Below, in pieces: positions 55,963-64,000 of a DNA stretch of 64,000 nucleotides. A program made the position numbers and the translations under genes. How positions within the stretch are numbered: position 1 is the first letter of the stretch; the number at the start of each line of letters is the position of its first letter. This DNA is from Burkholderiales bacterium (GTDB lineage Bacteria > Pseudomonadota > Gammaproteobacteria > Burkholderiales > Burkholderiaceae_E): assembly GCA_026399835.1 (NCBI GenBank), contig JAPLQE010000016.1, positions 1 through 64,000 of the forward strand. Reading direction: 5' to 3'. Below the pieces are notes generated by a model, which saw only the letters and a list, made by a program, of their open reading frames with translations, did no database searches and was not told the DNA's origin.

Positions 55963-57587
55963 TCGCGCAGCCTGAAGCGCTGGAGCTTGCCGGTCTCGGT
56001 GCGCGGCAGCGCGTCCCGGAACTCGATCGCACGCGGGTACTTGTACGGCGCGATCGTCGCCTTCACATGGTCCTGCAGCGCCCGCGCCATCGCCGCGTCG
56101 CCCATGTGCCCGGGCGCCAGCACGACGAAGGCCTTCACCACCGTGCCGCGCTCCTCGTCGGGCACGCCGATCACGCCGGCCTCGGCGACCGCCTCGTGGG
56201 TGAGCAGCGCGGCCTCGACCTCCGGGCCCGCGATGTTGTAGCCGGCCGAGACGATCATGTCGTCCGAACGCGCGTGGTACGCGAAGTAGCCGTCAGCGTC
56301 CATCGAGAAGGTGTCGCCGGTCAGGTTCCAGCCGTCGCACACGTACTGGGCCTGGCGCGCGTCGGCCAGGTAGCGGCAGCCGGTCGGGCCGCGCACCGCG
56401 AGCCGGCCGGGTTCGCCGGGCGGCAGCGTGCGCATCGCGTCGTCGACGATGCGGGCCTCGTAGCCGGGGATCACCCGGCCGATCGTGCCGCGGCGCACCG
56501 ACTCCGGCGGCGACGAGATGAAGATGTGGATCAGCTCGGTCGAGCCGATGCCGTCGATCATCTCCAGGCCGCTCGCCTGCTTCCAGAGCTGGCGCGTCGC
56601 ATCGGGCAGCGCCTCGCCGGCCGACACGCTCGCCCGCAGCGAGGACAGGTCGAACTCGCCCACGCGCGCGGCCATCTGCCGGTAGAAGGTCGGCGCGGTG
56701 AACACCACGGTCGCGCGGTGCCGGGCGATTGCGGCGAGCAGCGAGTCGGGCGAGGCGCGCTCGAGCAGCAGCGTCGAGGCGCCCACCCGCATCGGGAAAC
56801 ACAGCATGCCGCCCAGGCCGAAGGTGAACGCGAGCGGCGGCGTGCCGCAGTAGATGTCGTCGGCGTGCGTGCGCAGCACCGAGCGCGGGAACAGGTCGCA
56901 CATCGCGAGCACGTCGCGATGGAAGTGCATCGTGCCCTTGGGCTGGCCGGTGGTGCCCGAGGTGAAGGCGATCAGCGCGACATCGTCCTGCGCGGTGTCG
57001 CAGCCCGCGAAGTCGGCGGGCTTGGCGGCGGCCCGCGCCTCGAGCGAGCCGGCGCGCGCGCCGCCTACCGTGCCGTCGCCGTCGTCGAACCAGAGCACCT
57101 GCGCCAGCGACGGGCACTGCGCCTGCGCCAGGCGCATCTCGTCGGCGAGGCGCGCATCGCACAGCGCCGCCGTGACGCGCGCCTTCTCGATCACCGGCAC
57201 CAGCTCGCGGGCCCGCAGCAGCGGCATGGTCGCCACCGCCACCAGCCCGCACTTGATCACCGCCAGCCAGCACGCGGCCATCATCGGCGAGTTCGGTCCA
57301 CGCAGCAGCACGCGGTTGCCCGGCACCAGCGCCAGGTCCTCCACCAGCACGCGGCAGATCCGGTCGACCTGCGCCTGCAGCTGCCGATAGGTGCAGCTCG
57401 CCGCGTCGGTGCGCAGCGCGATGCGATCGCCGTGGCCCGCCGAGACCGCGCCGTCGAGCAGCGCGACCGCGCAGTTCAGACGCTCCGGATACCGGAGCTC
57501 GGGCCGATCCAGCAGGAAGTCCGGCCACTGCCCGGGCGGCGGCAGGTTGTCGCGGGTGAAGGGGTCGACGTGGGCGCTGCGGAACAT
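55959..57587 (-). CDS. Aromatic-acid-type CoA ligase (benzoate / 2-aminobenzoate-CoA ligase family)
   Basis: A 542-residue ANL-superfamily ligase. AMP-binding motif IAFTSGTTGQPKGTMHFHRD (about residues 207-226), GTPPLAFTFGLGGMLCFPMR, IDGIGSTELIHIFISSP, hinge ARSDDMIVSAGYNIAGPEVE, catalytic Lys in RTETGKLQRFRLRD. The IGSTELIHIF block resembles the benzoate- and 2-aminobenzoate-CoA ligase group. It is the last gene of the operon with an acyl-CoA dehydrogenase, a hydratase and a MarR gene. Similar sets occur with salicylyl- or 2-aminobenzoyl-CoA oxygenases, but no oxygenase is present here. Substrate is therefore inferred only broadly. Confidence 0.8.
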   Translation of the reverse strand: MFRSAHVDPFTRDNLPPPGQWPDFLLDRPELRYPERLNCAVALLDGAVSAGHGDRIALRTDAASCTYRQLQAQVDRICRVLVEDLALVPGNRVLLRGPNSPMMAACWLAVIKCGLVAVATMPLLRARELVPVIEKARVTAALCDARLADEMRLAQAQCPSLAQVLWFDDGDGTVGGARAGSLEARAAAKPADFAGCDTAQDDVALIAFTSGTTGQPKGTMHFHRDVLAMCDLFPRSVLRTHADDIYCGTPPLAFTFGLGGMLCFPMRVGASTLLLERASPDSLLAAIARHRATVVFTAPTFYRQMAARVGEFDLSSLRASVSAGEALPDATRQLWKQASGLEMIDGIGSTELIHIFISSPPESVRRGTIGRVIPGYEARIVDDAMRTLPPGEPGRLAVRGPTGCRYLADARQAQYVCDGWNLTGDTFSMDADGYFAYHARSDDMIVSAGYNIAGPEVEAALLTHEAVAEAGVIGVPDEERGTVVKAFVVLAPGHMGDAAMARALQDHVKATIAPYKYPRAIEFRDALPRTETGKLQRFRLRD

Positions 57588-57627
57588 CTCGATGCCTCCG
57601 GGACGGTCGCCGATCGGCAGTGGGCGC

Positions 57628-58821
57628 TCAGGCCCCGGACTTGAGCAGGTCGCGGCCGATGATCAGCTTCTGCACCTCGGTCGCGCCCTCGTAGATGCGC
57701 AGCGCGCGGATCTCGCGGTACAGGCCCTCGACCGCCGTGCCCTTCTTCACGCCGAGGCCGCCGAAGAGCTGCACCGCGCGGTCGATCACCTGCTGCGCCG
57801 ATTCGGTGGCCACCATCTTGGCCATCGCGGCCTCGCGGGTCTGGCGCTCGCCGGTGCCGCGGGCGACCGCCGTGTCGCGCAGCCAGGCCGCTCGGTAGGT
57901 GAGCAGCATCGAGGCGTCGATCGCGGTCGCCATGTCGGCGAGCGCCGCCTGCGTCAGCTGGAAGTCGCCGAGGACGCCGCCGAACATCCTGCGCGACTGC
58001 GCATGCGCCAGCCCCTCGTCGAGCGCGCGCCGTGCGAACCCGAGCGCCGCGGCCGCCACCGAGGACCGGAAGATGTCGAGGTTCGACATCGCGAGCTTGA
58101 AGCCGTCGCCCGGCTCGCCGAGCAGTGCCGACTCCGGCACCCGGCAACCGTCGTAGGTCAGCGTCGCCAGCGGATGGGGCGCGACCACGTCGATGCGCTC
58201 GGCGATCTCGAGCCCCGGCGTGTCCGCGTCGACCACGAAGGCTCCGATGCCCCGGGCGCCCGGCACGTCGGCCGTGCGCGCGAAGGTGACGTAGAAGTCG
58301 GCGATGCCGCCGTTCGAGATCCAGGTCTTGCAGCCGTCGATCACCCAGTGCGCGCTGCCGTCGGCCGCCACCTCGCGGCGCGCGCGGCTCGCCATCGCGG
58401 CGACGTCCGAGCCCGCGTCCGGCTCGGACAGCGCGAACGCGGCGATCGCCTCGCCGCGGGCCACCCTCGGCAGCCACTTGGCGCGCAGCGCCTCGGAGCC
58501 GGCGAGCATGATCGGCCCGCTGCCCAGCCCCTGCATCGCGAACGCGAAGTCCGCCAGGCCGTCATGGCGCGCGAGCGTCTCGCGGACGATGCACAGCGTG
58601 CGCGACTCGAGCACCGGCAGCGCCCCGCCGTGCGAGGCCGGCACCGCGTAGCGCAGCCAGCCCGCGCTGCCGAGGGCGCGCACCCAGGCCTTGCAGGCCG
58701 CGTCGGTGTCGCCGTGGTCGATGCCGGGCGCGGTCTTCGCCGCCCAGTCGTCGAGCTCGGCGGCGAAGGCCGCGTGCCGGGGTTCGAAGAAGGGCAGCTC
58801 GAGGTAGCGGGTGTCGCTCAT
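57628..58821 (-). CDS. Acyl-CoA dehydrogenase
   Basis: A 397-residue FAD enzyme. Motifs: [100 protein letters not shown], and the catalytic glutamate in [20 protein letters not shown]. Unlike AliB in this window it keeps the normal Glu. It lies 40 bp upstream of the ligase gene and 16 bp after the hydratase, so it probably works on the CoA ester made by that ligase or on a pathway intermediate. Confidence 0.87.
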   Translation of the reverse strand: MSDTRYLELPFFEPRHAAFAAELDDWAAKTAPGIDHGDTDAACKAWVRALGSAGWLRYAVPASHGGALPVLESRTLCIVRETLARHDGLADFAFAMQGLGSGPIMLAGSEALRAKWLPRVARGEAIAAFALSEPDAGSDVAAMASRARREVAADGSAHWVIDGCKTWISNGGIADFYVTFARTADVPGARGIGAFVVDADTPGLEIAERIDVVAPHPLATLTYDGCRVPESALLGEPGDGFKLAMSNLDIFRSSVAAAALGFARRALDEGLAHAQSRRMFGGVLGDFQLTQAALADMATAIDASMLLTYRAAWLRDTAVARGTGERQTREAAMAKMVATESAQQVIDRAVQLFGGLGVKKGTAVEGLYREIRALRIYEGATEVQKLIIGRDLLKSGA

Positions 58822-58837
58822 CGCCGTGGGTCTCCGC

Positions 58838-59671
58838 TCAGTCGCCCAGGAAGGTCGGCGTCTGCTTGCCCACGAAGGCGCGGTAGGCGCGCTCGAAGTC
58901 CTGCGTCTGCATGCAGATCGCCTGGGCCTGGGCCTCGGCCTCGATCGCCTGCTCGACCGTCATCGACCACTCCTGGTGGAGCATCGTCTTGGTGACGCCA
59001 TGGGCGAAGGTCGGCCCGCCCGCCAGCTCGGCCGCGAGCTTCGCGGCCTCCGCCTGCAGCGCGTCCGAGGCCACCAGCCGGTTGTAGAAGCCCCAGGCCT
59101 GGCCTTCGTCGGCGGTCATCGCGCGGCCGGTGTACAGCAGCTCGGAGGCGCGGCCCTGGCCGATCAGCCGGGGCAGGATCGAGCAGGCGCCCATGTCGCA
59201 GCCGGCGAGGCCGACCCGCGTGAACAGGAACGCGGTCTTCGTCTTCGGCGTGCCCAGCCGCAGGTCGCTCGCCATCGCGAGGATCGCTCCGGCCCCGGCG
59301 CACACGCCGTCGACCGCGGCGATCACCGGCTGCGGGCAGCGGCGCATGGCCAGCACCAGGTCGCCGGTCATCCGGGTGAACTCCAGCAGCTCCGGCATGT
59401 CCATCGCGACCAGCGGCCCGATGATCTCGTGCACGTCGCCGCCGGAGCAGAAGTTGCCGCCCGCGCCGGTCAGCACGACGGCCTTCACGTCCTGCGCGTA
59501 CTGAAGGCCGCGGAACAGCTCGCGCAGCTCGGCGTACGAGTCGAAGGTCAGCGGGTTCTTGCGCTCCGGCCGGTTCAGCGTGACCGTCGCGACCTTGTCG
59601 ACGAGCGAGAAGCCGAAGTGTTGCGGGACGTAGTCGGCGAATTGCCGGCGGATGTTGCCGTTCAGGCTCAT
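58838..59671 (-). CDS. Enoyl-CoA hydratase family protein
   Basis: A 277-residue crotonase-fold enzyme: [20 protein letters not shown], oxyanion segment [57 protein letters not shown]. The usual catalytic Glu pair region (GxLPxxGGTQ) reads [14 protein letters not shown], so it may do something other than classical enoyl hydration. Its start overlaps the MarR stop by 4 bp. It could be a ring-modifying or hydrolytic member within an aromatic-acid CoA pathway. Confidence 0.83.
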   Translation of the reverse strand: MSLNGNIRRQFADYVPQHFGFSLVDKVATVTLNRPERKNPLTFDSYAELRELFRGLQYAQDVKAVVLTGAGGNFCSGGDVHEIIGPLVAMDMPELLEFTRMTGDLVLAMRRCPQPVIAAVDGVCAGAGAILAMASDLRLGTPKTKTAFLFTRVGLAGCDMGACSILPRLIGQGRASELLYTGRAMTADEGQAWGFYNRLVASDALQAEAAKLAAELAGGPTFAHGVTKTMLHQEWSMTVEQAIEAEAQAQAICMQTQDFERAYRAFVGKQTPTFLGD

Positions 59672-60312
59672 GGGCGCACCTTGCCGCGCGAGCGGGCGAT
59701 GGGGGTGACGGTGCCGCGGCTGGGGCCGCGGGCGACGGCCGCGGCCGCACGGCCGGGGCGGGCAGGGGGGGCGGCGCGCGGGCGCGCCGGCTTGCGGGAT
59801 CGGGCCGGTGTGCCGGCGCCCGAACCCTCGGCGGGCGATGCGGGCGTGCGCAGGCCGAGCTTGAGCTTGCCGAGCAGCCCGTGCAGCAGCCGCTGCTCGT
59901 CCCGGGTCAGCGTGCCCAGCAGCTCGACCACCCAGTCCTCGTGGGTGCGGGCCATGCCGCTGAACCGCTCTCGCCCGGCATCGGTGAGGCGCAGGCGCGT
60001 GGCCCGGCGATCGTGCTCCACCGCCTCGCGCACCAGCCAGCCCTCGTCCTGCAGCTGGTCGGCGAGGCCGGTGACATTGCCGCCGGTGACCATCAGCCGC
60101 TGCGAGAGCTCGCTCATCTTCAGCGCCTCGCTGCGGTCGAGCTGCGCGAGCAGGTCGAAGCGCGGCAGCGTGCAGTCGAAGTCGCGTCGCAGGTTGTGCC
60201 GGATCCGCGCCTCGATCAGGTTCGAGCAGGTGAGGATCCGCAGCCAGAGCTTCAGCGCGAAATGGTCATCGGCTTCGAGTCGCGTCTCGTGGTCGGCCGC
60301 TTGCGGATCCAT
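59668..60312 (-). CDS. MarR-family regulator with a basic C-terminal tail
   Basis: A 214-residue regulator. Residues 1-155 form a normal MarR winged helix ([59 protein letters not shown], wing [20 protein letters not shown]). Residues about 160-214 are a Pro/Ala/Arg/Lys-rich tail ([15 protein letters not shown]) of low complexity, resembling histone-like or AlgP-type tails. It is the first gene of the ligase operon and probably represses it through the palindrome 24-44 bp upstream. Confidence 0.87.
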   Translation of the reverse strand: MDPQAADHETRLEADDHFALKLWLRILTCSNLIEARIRHNLRRDFDCTLPRFDLLAQLDRSEALKMSELSQRLMVTGGNVTGLADQLQDEGWLVREAVEHDRRATRLRLTDAGRERFSGMARTHEDWVVELLGTLTRDEQRLLHGLLGKLKLGLRTPASPAEGSGAGTPARSRKPARPRAAPPARPGRAAAAVARGPSRGTVTPIARSRGKVRP

Positions 60313-60335
60313 CCTCGCTCCCGTGCAGATGCTTC

Positions 60336-60356
60336 AGACTTGAATATATCAAGTCT
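60336..60356 (-). promoter_or_regulatory. 21-bp palindromic operator upstream of the marR-type gene
   Basis: AGACTTGA-ATATA-TCAAGTCT is a perfect inverted repeat with 8-bp arms and a 5-bp A+T centre, ending 24 bp before ATG 60312. Size and symmetry are typical of MarR operators, so autorepression of the whole operon is likely. Confidence 0.8.
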
Positions 60357-60415
60357 CAATCATATCGGGGGCACGATCGCGCTCGACGGGCCAGGCTGTC
60401 GAAAATGGGCGGACG

Positions 60416-60446
60416 AAAAAAAAGCGCCGGGTTGCCCCGGCGCTTT
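60416..60446 (-). terminator. Rho-independent terminator of the porin gene
   Basis: On the minus strand AAAGCGCCGGG and its complement form an 11-bp stem with a 4-nt loop (plus-strand TTGC), followed by a run of eight T. It begins about 40 bp after the porin stop. Confidence 0.92.
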
Positions 60447-60485
60447 CCATGCTCGGATCGACAGCCGGCCTGGGCCGGCGTCCGG

Positions 60486-61649
60486 TCAGAACAGGTGACG
60501 CACACCGATCGAGAAGCGGTTCGCGCCGTCGATCAGGGTGGTCGCGGTCGTCGACTGCAGGCCCGACACGTCGTTCAGGCCGTAGGCGGCGTACCAGTTC
60601 GTGCGCTTCGACAGCGGCACCGAGTACGCGACGCCCAGCTGGAGGCCGGAGTCGTTGCGCAGGCCGGTGAAGCCCGAGGCGTCGAGTTGCGTGGCGTTCA
60701 CGAACAGCGTGCCCGGCCCGAGGTTCGCGAAGCCCGAGAACATGATGTTCGTCAGCTTCGGCGAGCTGGCGGCCAGTTCGAAGTTGATCTCCGAGTAGCC
60801 GAGCGACACGCCGAAGTTCGTGAACTTGTACGACGCCGTACCCGCCATCACGTCCTTGACGCCGTTGGTGACGGTGGCACCCGCCCAACGCTTGACGTCG
60901 ATCGAGTGGTAGCCGGCGGCCAGGTACAGGCCTCCCAGTTGCCAACCCGCGGCGACGCCCCAGATGTCGCCGCTGCCCGTCGTGCCCGAACCCGGGGCGG
61001 TCGAGGTGCCAGGGTTGTTCGACAGGTTCTCGCCAAAGGCGTAGGTCGCCCAAACCGTCAGGCCGCCCATGGTCGGCGACTTGTAGGCCAGCGAGTTGTC
61101 CAGGCGGAACGGGCCCTGGGTCGACGCGCCGTTCAGGTTGGTGCCCGAGAAGCCGGCCCAGTTGTTGTAGAAGCCGTAGACGGTGAAGTCGGCCGGGATC
61201 AGCGCCCAGAACAGCGGGCTGTACTGGCGACCCATCGTGATGTTACCGAAGCGGGTCTCGAGACCCACCCACGCCTGGCCGTTCCAGAACTTGTTGTTGA
61301 ACGAGGTGTTCGCCGCGCCCGGGACCAGGAAGATGTTGCCGCCGGCGGTCTCACCGGTCGACACGTCGAGGCGGTGCTCGATCGTGAAGATGCCTTTCAG
61401 GCCGCCGCCGATGTCTTCGACACCGCGGATGCCGAAACGCGAGCCGCTCTGGAGGCCCGAGTTCAGGCGGAAGCCCGAATCGCCTTCCTGGAAGACTTGG
61501 CCGGTGCCGGCCGGGGTGCCGGCGTTGGCCTGGCTGTCCGAGTACTCGACCGACGCGTCCAGGATACCGAACATGGTGACCGACGATTGCGCCTGAGCGA
61601 ACGTCGGCAGGGCGGCCGCGACAGCCACTGCGAGAAGCGATTTCTTCAT
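60486..61649 (-). CDS. Gram-negative general porin
   Basis: A 387-residue outer membrane trimeric porin of the Burkholderia/Neisseria type. Signal peptide MKKSLLAVAVAAALPTFAQA is followed by QSSVTMFGILDASVEYSDSQ. It also has SRFGIRGVEDIGGGLKGIFT, WVGLETRFGNITMGRQYSPL (constriction loop start) and the final strand ANRFSIGVRHLF ending in Phe, the barrel-assembly signal. AGGAGA lies about 9 nt before ATG 61649. It has its own terminator and is probably a single-gene transcript, with codon use typical of a highly expressed gene. Confidence 0.94.
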   Translation of the reverse strand: MKKSLLAVAVAAALPTFAQAQSSVTMFGILDASVEYSDSQANAGTPAGTGQVFQEGDSGFRLNSGLQSGSRFGIRGVEDIGGGLKGIFTIEHRLDVSTGETAGGNIFLVPGAANTSFNNKFWNGQAWVGLETRFGNITMGRQYSPLFWALIPADFTVYGFYNNWAGFSGTNLNGASTQGPFRLDNSLAYKSPTMGGLTVWATYAFGENLSNNPGTSTAPGSGTTGSGDIWGVAAGWQLGGLYLAAGYHSIDVKRWAGATVTNGVKDVMAGTASYKFTNFGVSLGYSEINFELAASSPKLTNIMFSGFANLGPGTLFVNATQLDASGFTGLRNDSGLQLGVAYSVPLSKRTNWYAAYGLNDVSGLQSTTATTLIDGANRFSIGVRHLF

Positions 61650-61912
61650 TGATCAATCTCCTAGGTTTCTGGATTCCACAGGCGCCCGGACGAACCCGAC
61701 ACCGCAACTCCCCGAGAAAACTCTTCGGCCGGAAGTTGCCGCTATTCTCGCCAAAAAGTTCCGGTGGGCAAAGGGAAAGCGGCTCCGGCTGCAGGGCGCG
61801 GGGCGAACTTTGTGGTTTGTCAGCAACAGGGGCGGGCGCGCTCCGGTTGGCCCCCGTCGCCCGTCCGTCGGCTCCCGGGTGCGCGGAATGTGCCCTACTA
61901 CAATAGAACCCG
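61650..61912. promoter_or_regulatory. Divergent porin / coq7 upstream region
   Basis: This 263-bp region is A+T richer than its flanks and must hold both promoters. For coq7 a TACAAT -10 (61899-61904) ends only 8 bp before the ATG, so transcription could start almost at the start codon; the -35 is weak. For the porin no clear promoter could be picked, though the leader GGAGATTGATCA before the ATG is visible. No coding frame is convincing. Confidence 0.45.
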
Positions 61913-62572
61913 ATGCAAACCGTTCCCGCCCTGCGACGACTCACCCCGCTCGACCGGCTGCTGGCCGGCGCGGGCCGTGCGATGGGCGCGATCGCCGCCG
62001 CCCCGGGTGCAAGCCGCCCGACGCCGCGTCCGGCGTCCGAGGTGCTCGGCGATCCGCTGCCCGAGGCCGATCGGCGCCTGGCCGGAGCGCTGATGCGCGT
62101 CAACCATGTCGGCGAGGTCTGCGCGCAGGCGCTGTACGAGGGGCAGGCCGCCACCACCGCCGATCCCCGGCTGGAGCGCTTCTTCCGCGACGCCGCGGCC
62201 GAGGAGGGTGACCACCTGGCCTGGACGCGCGACCGGCTCGACGAGCTCGGCGCCCGGCCGTCGCTGCTCAATCCGCTCTGGTATGCCGGCGCGTTCGCGT
62301 TCGGTGCGCTTGCCGGCCGCATCGGCGACCGGTTCTCGCTCGGCTTCATGGTCGAGACCGAGCGTCAGGTCGAGCGTCATCTGGCCGGGCACCTCGAGCA
62401 GCTGCCCGAGGGCGACGCCGCGTCGCGTGCGATCGTCGAGCAGATGAAGCGCGACGAAGGCGGCCATGCCGACCACGCCGAGGCGCTGGGGGCGGCGCCG
62501 CTCCCCGAGCCGGTCCGGGCCGCGATGCGGGTCGCGGCCAAGCTGATGACCGAGACGGCTCACCGCATCTGA
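61913..62572 (+). CDS. coq7: Ubiquinone biosynthesis hydroxylase Coq7
   Basis: A 219-residue di-iron monooxygenase that adds the last ring hydroxyl in ubiquinone synthesis. Duplicate ferritin-like iron motifs: [20 protein letters not shown] and [20 protein letters not shown] in the first half, [12 protein letters not shown] and [17 protein letters not shown] in the second. The amphipathic middle ([19 protein letters not shown]) contacts the membrane. No Shine-Dalgarno site precedes ATG 61913, and the putative -10 is very near. It converges with osmC across a short tandem repeat. Confidence 0.93.
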   Translation: MQTVPALRRLTPLDRLLAGAGRAMGAIAAAPGASRPTPRPASEVLGDPLPEADRRLAGALMRVNHVGEVCAQALYEGQAATTADPRLERFFRDAAAEEGDHLAWTRDRLDELGARPSLLNPLWYAGAFAFGALAGRIGDRFSLGFMVETERQVERHLAGHLEQLPEGDAASRAIVEQMKRDEGGHADHAEALGAAPLPEPVRAAMRVAAKLMTETAHRI

Positions 62573-62578
62573 GCGCCA

Positions 62579-62620
62579 CGCCGAGGCTTCGGTCCTCGAC
62601 GCCGAGGCGTCAGTCCTCCA
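62579..62620. repeat. 21-bp imperfect tandem repeat at the coq7/osmC junction
   Basis: Two direct copies, CGCCGAGGC-T-TC-G-GTCCTC-G-A and CGCCGAGGC-G-TC-A-GTCCTC-C-A (18 of 21 identical). The second contains the osmC stop codon (62610-62612). A small duplication of the end of osmC is the simplest explanation. Confidence 0.7.
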
Positions 62621-63038
62621 CGATCTCCCAGCTCATCTTCAGCTCGGCCGTCCTGGCCAGCATCGCGGAGGCCGAACAGTACTTGTCGTGCGACAGCTTG
62701 ATCGCGCGCTCGACCACGTTCGGCTTCAGGCTGCGGCCGCGGACCGTGAAGTGGAAGGTGATTGCGGTGAAGACCTTCGGGTCGGTCTCGGCCCGGTCCG
62801 CCTTCAGCGCCACCTCGCAGCCCCGGACATCCTGGCCGCTCTTTCTCAGGATCAGCACGACGTCGTAGGCGGTGCATCCGCCGGTGCCGAGCAGCACCAT
62901 CTCCATCGGCCGGGGGCCGAGGTCCCGGCCGCCGCCTTCGGGCGCACCGTCCATCACCACCGCGTGGCCGCTGCCGGTCTCGGCGACGAAGCTCATCGTG
63001 CCTGGGCCGGTCCATCTGACGAGGGTTTCCATATTCAT
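62610..63038 (-). CDS. OsmC/Ohr-family peroxiredoxin-like protein
   Basis: A 142-residue OsmC-family protein, predicted to reduce organic peroxides with thiols. Both redox Cys are present: Cys55 (VLLGTGGCTAYDVVLILRKS) and Cys121 (LSHDKYCSASAML). Other family blocks are GGGRDLGPRPMEM and FHFTVRGRSLKPNVVERAI. ATG 63038 and ATG 63032 are both possible starts. It lies between coq7 and rplM, an order conserved in Burkholderiales. Confidence 0.88.
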   Translation of the reverse strand: MNMETLVRWTGPGTMSFVAETGSGHAVVMDGAPEGGGRDLGPRPMEMVLLGTGGCTAYDVVLILRKSGQDVRGCEVALKADRAETDPKVFTAITFHFTVRGRSLKPNVVERAIKLSHDKYCSASAMLARTAELKMSWEIVED

Positions 63039-63170
63039 GCCACTCTGTTGCGTTATTGCGTTGCGGGATAACAAGGGGCCGGACACTGCTCCGCAGATGG
63101 CCCAGCTCTGCAGAAAACCTCGGCTATTCCGGGGTTAGCGGCGATTCTCTACTTTGATGGCCCGGTCATC

Positions 63171-63200
63171 TTGCACAGCACAATCGGGCGGTGCTAGCAT
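63171..63200 (+). promoter_or_regulatory. Strong sigma-70-like promoter upstream of the candidate small RNA
   Basis: TTGCAC (63171-63176), an 18-bp spacer and TAGCAT (63195-63200), with TG one base before the -10 (extended -10). It points to transcription starting near 63207, too far from rplM to be its only promoter and followed by a terminator. Confidence 0.6.
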
Positions 63201-63206
63201 CGCTTC

Positions 63207-63322
63207 ATCGATCGCGGCTTGCAGGGTTCCAGTGGCTGGCGTGCACGCGGCGATCTCCGCTGTCTCCTCCACCCTCCTCAAAAAGGTGGATTCAACCCGG
63301 GCCTCACCGCCCGGGTTTTTTT
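63207..63322 (+). ncRNA. Candidate small RNA, about 116 nt, upstream of rplM
   Basis: This stretch lies between a good promoter and a strong terminator and contains no convincing short gene. It has an internal hairpin TCCACC/GGTGGA (63268-63273 with 63285-63290) whose 11-nt loop is CTCCTCAAAAA; the CUCCUC is complementary to Shine-Dalgarno sequences. Another CTCCTCC lies just before it. This layout resembles trans-acting RNAs that bind ribosome-binding sites, but it could also be an attenuated rplM leader. Confidence 0.45.
63294..63322 (+). terminator. Rho-independent terminator before rplM
   Basis: AACCCGGGC and GCCCGGGTT form a 9-bp stem around CTCACC, followed by seven T. It ends transcripts coming from the upstream promoter at about 63207 and insulates rplM. 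Confidence 0.9.
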
Positions 63323-63364
63323 CGTCCTGCGCGCCTGGCCCGTGCATCGCTGCGCGATCACCTT

Positions 63365-63394
63365 TTGACGTCGGCCTGCAGTTCCGGTTATGAT
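63365..63394 (+). promoter_or_regulatory. rplM-rpsI promoter
   Basis: TTGACG (63365-63370), 18-bp spacer, TATGAT (63389-63394): a near-consensus sigma-70 promoter, about 28 bp before ATG 63422 and downstream of the terminator. Confidence 0.75.
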
Positions 63395-63421
63395 AGTCGG
63401 CTTCACAGAATTCGCCAGGCC

Positions 63422-63850
63422 ATGAAGACTTTCTCCGCCAAACCCCACGAAGTGCGCCACGACTGGTTCGTCGTCGATGGCACCGACAAAGTCCTCGGGC
63501 GACTGGCCGCGGAGATCGCGTCCCGCCTGCGCGGCAAGCACAAGCCCGAGTACACCCCGCACGTCGACACCGGCGACTTCATCGTCGTCGTGAACGCCGC
63601 GCGGATCCGTGTCACCGGCTCCAAGCCGCAGGACAAGAAGTACTACCGCCATTCGGGTTACCCGGGCGGCATCAGCGAGACCAATTTCGAGAAGATGCAG
63701 GCCCGGTTCCCCGGACGTGCGCTCGAGAAGGCGGTCAAGGGCATGCTGCCCAAGGGCCCGCTCGGCTACGCGATGATCAAGAAGCTCAAGGTCTACGCAG
63801 AGTCGTCCCACCCGCACACCGCCCAGCAGCCGAAGGCGCTGGAAGTCTGA
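63422..63850 (+). CDS. rplM: 50S ribosomal protein L13
   Basis: A 142-residue large-subunit protein, normal length. Recognised by [68 protein letters not shown] and [23 protein letters not shown] 63422 agrees with family N-termini. It forms the usual operon with rpsI, 31 bp downstream. Confidence 0.98.
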   Translation: MKTFSAKPHEVRHDWFVVDGTDKVLGRLAAEIASRLRGKHKPEYTPHVDTGDFIVVVNAARIRVTGSKPQDKKYYRHSGYPGGISETNFEKMQARFPGRALEKAVKGMLPKGPLGYAMIKKLKVYAESSHPHTAQQPKALEV

Positions 63851-63881
63851 CCGCAAGCGCCCCGCGCACCAGGACTCACCC

Positions 63882-64000
63882 ATGATCGGTGAATACAATT
63901 ACGGCACCGGCCGCCGCAAAACGTCGGTGGCCCGCGTCTTCATCAAGAAGGGCAAGGGCGACATCGTCGTCAACGGCAAGCCCCTCGACGCCTACTTCGC
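63882..64000 (+). CDS. rpsI: 30S ribosomal protein S9, 5' part (runs off the window)
   Basis: The first 39 codons are present: [20 protein letters not shown], then [19 protein letters not shown], the typical S9 N-terminus. The gene continues past position 64000. It follows rplM as in nearly all bacteria. Confidence 0.96.
   Translation, partial: MIGEYNYGTGRRKTSVARVFIKKGKGDIVVNGKPLDAYF

Noticed and set aside
60416-60423. Run of eight A considered as a phase-variable tract
   Set aside because: It is the T tract of the porin terminator on the minus strand and lies outside any coding sequence.

Overview
The window is about 70% G+C and gene dense. It looks like a chromosomal segment of a Burkholderiales betaproteobacterium. 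The reasons are the 5S rRNA sequence, the coq7-osmC-rplM-rpsI order at the right end, a Burkholderia-type porin, a Bug-family solute receptor, and many CoA-thioester catabolic genes with MarR regulators. No insertion sequence, prophage, tRNA or CRISPR array was seen.

Layout. 1-160: end of an rRNA operon (5S plus terminator). 185-5851: a Csu-type chaperone-usher pilus operon (pilin, chaperone, usher, two further spore-coat-U proteins), preceded by a decayed pilin gene on the opposite strand. 5882-11604: a small exported barrel-like protein, a TolC-family lipoprotein, a CitE-like CoA lyase and acetoacetyl-CoA synthetase. 11664-20940 (minus strand): a complete chemosensory operon, transcribed MCP-cheY-STAS-cheA-MCP(PAS)-cheW-cheR-cheD-cheB, resembling the Pseudomonas che2 (F7-type) cluster. 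21350-26637: a DUF3047 lipoprotein, a MgtA-type Mg2+ ATPase, D-amino-acid dehydrogenase and its divergent Lrp-type regulator. 26689-32399: a cyclohexanecarboxylate degradation cluster (badR divergent from badH-badI-aliB-aliA-badK) in which badK is broken by an internal deletion. 32418-36404: a Bug receptor, an orphan BLUF photoreceptor, a D-serine-dehydratase-like PLP enzyme and an alpha/beta hydrolase. 36409-43257: a dipeptide ABC transporter operon with two M20 amidohydrolases and a substrate-binding-protein gene reduced to a fragment. 43302-48848: a molybdopterin oxidoreductase, a zinc peptidase lipoprotein, and a single frame joining an O-antigen-ligase-like membrane protein to a family 9 glycosyltransferase. 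49089-55897: a transglutaminase/DUF2126, circularly permuted ATP-grasp/alpha-E and transglutaminase operon of unknown product. 55959-60312: an aromatic-acid-type CoA ligase, acyl-CoA dehydrogenase, enoyl-CoA hydratase and MarR operon with a perfect operator palindrome. 60486-64000: porin, coq7, osmC, a candidate small RNA, rplM and the start of rpsI.

How the genes work together. Three blocks activate organic acids to CoA esters and degrade them (acetoacetate; cyclohexanecarboxylate; probably an aromatic acid). Each catabolic operon sits beside a MarR or Lrp regulator with a visible operator or promoter. Both the cyclohexanecarboxylate operon and the dipeptide ABC operon have lost one essential component by an internal deletion while the neighbouring genes stay intact, which suggests recent loss of function or replacement by a gene elsewhere.

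Most notable unexplained items: a 42-bp repeat shared by two unrelated convergent gene ends, where it contains the stop codon of the minus-strand gene; a perfect hairpin whose two arms contain the stop codons of two convergent genes; a candidate small RNA with an anti-Shine-Dalgarno-like loop upstream of rplM; and the O-antigen-ligase/GT9 fusion. No clear novel defence or mobile system was found.
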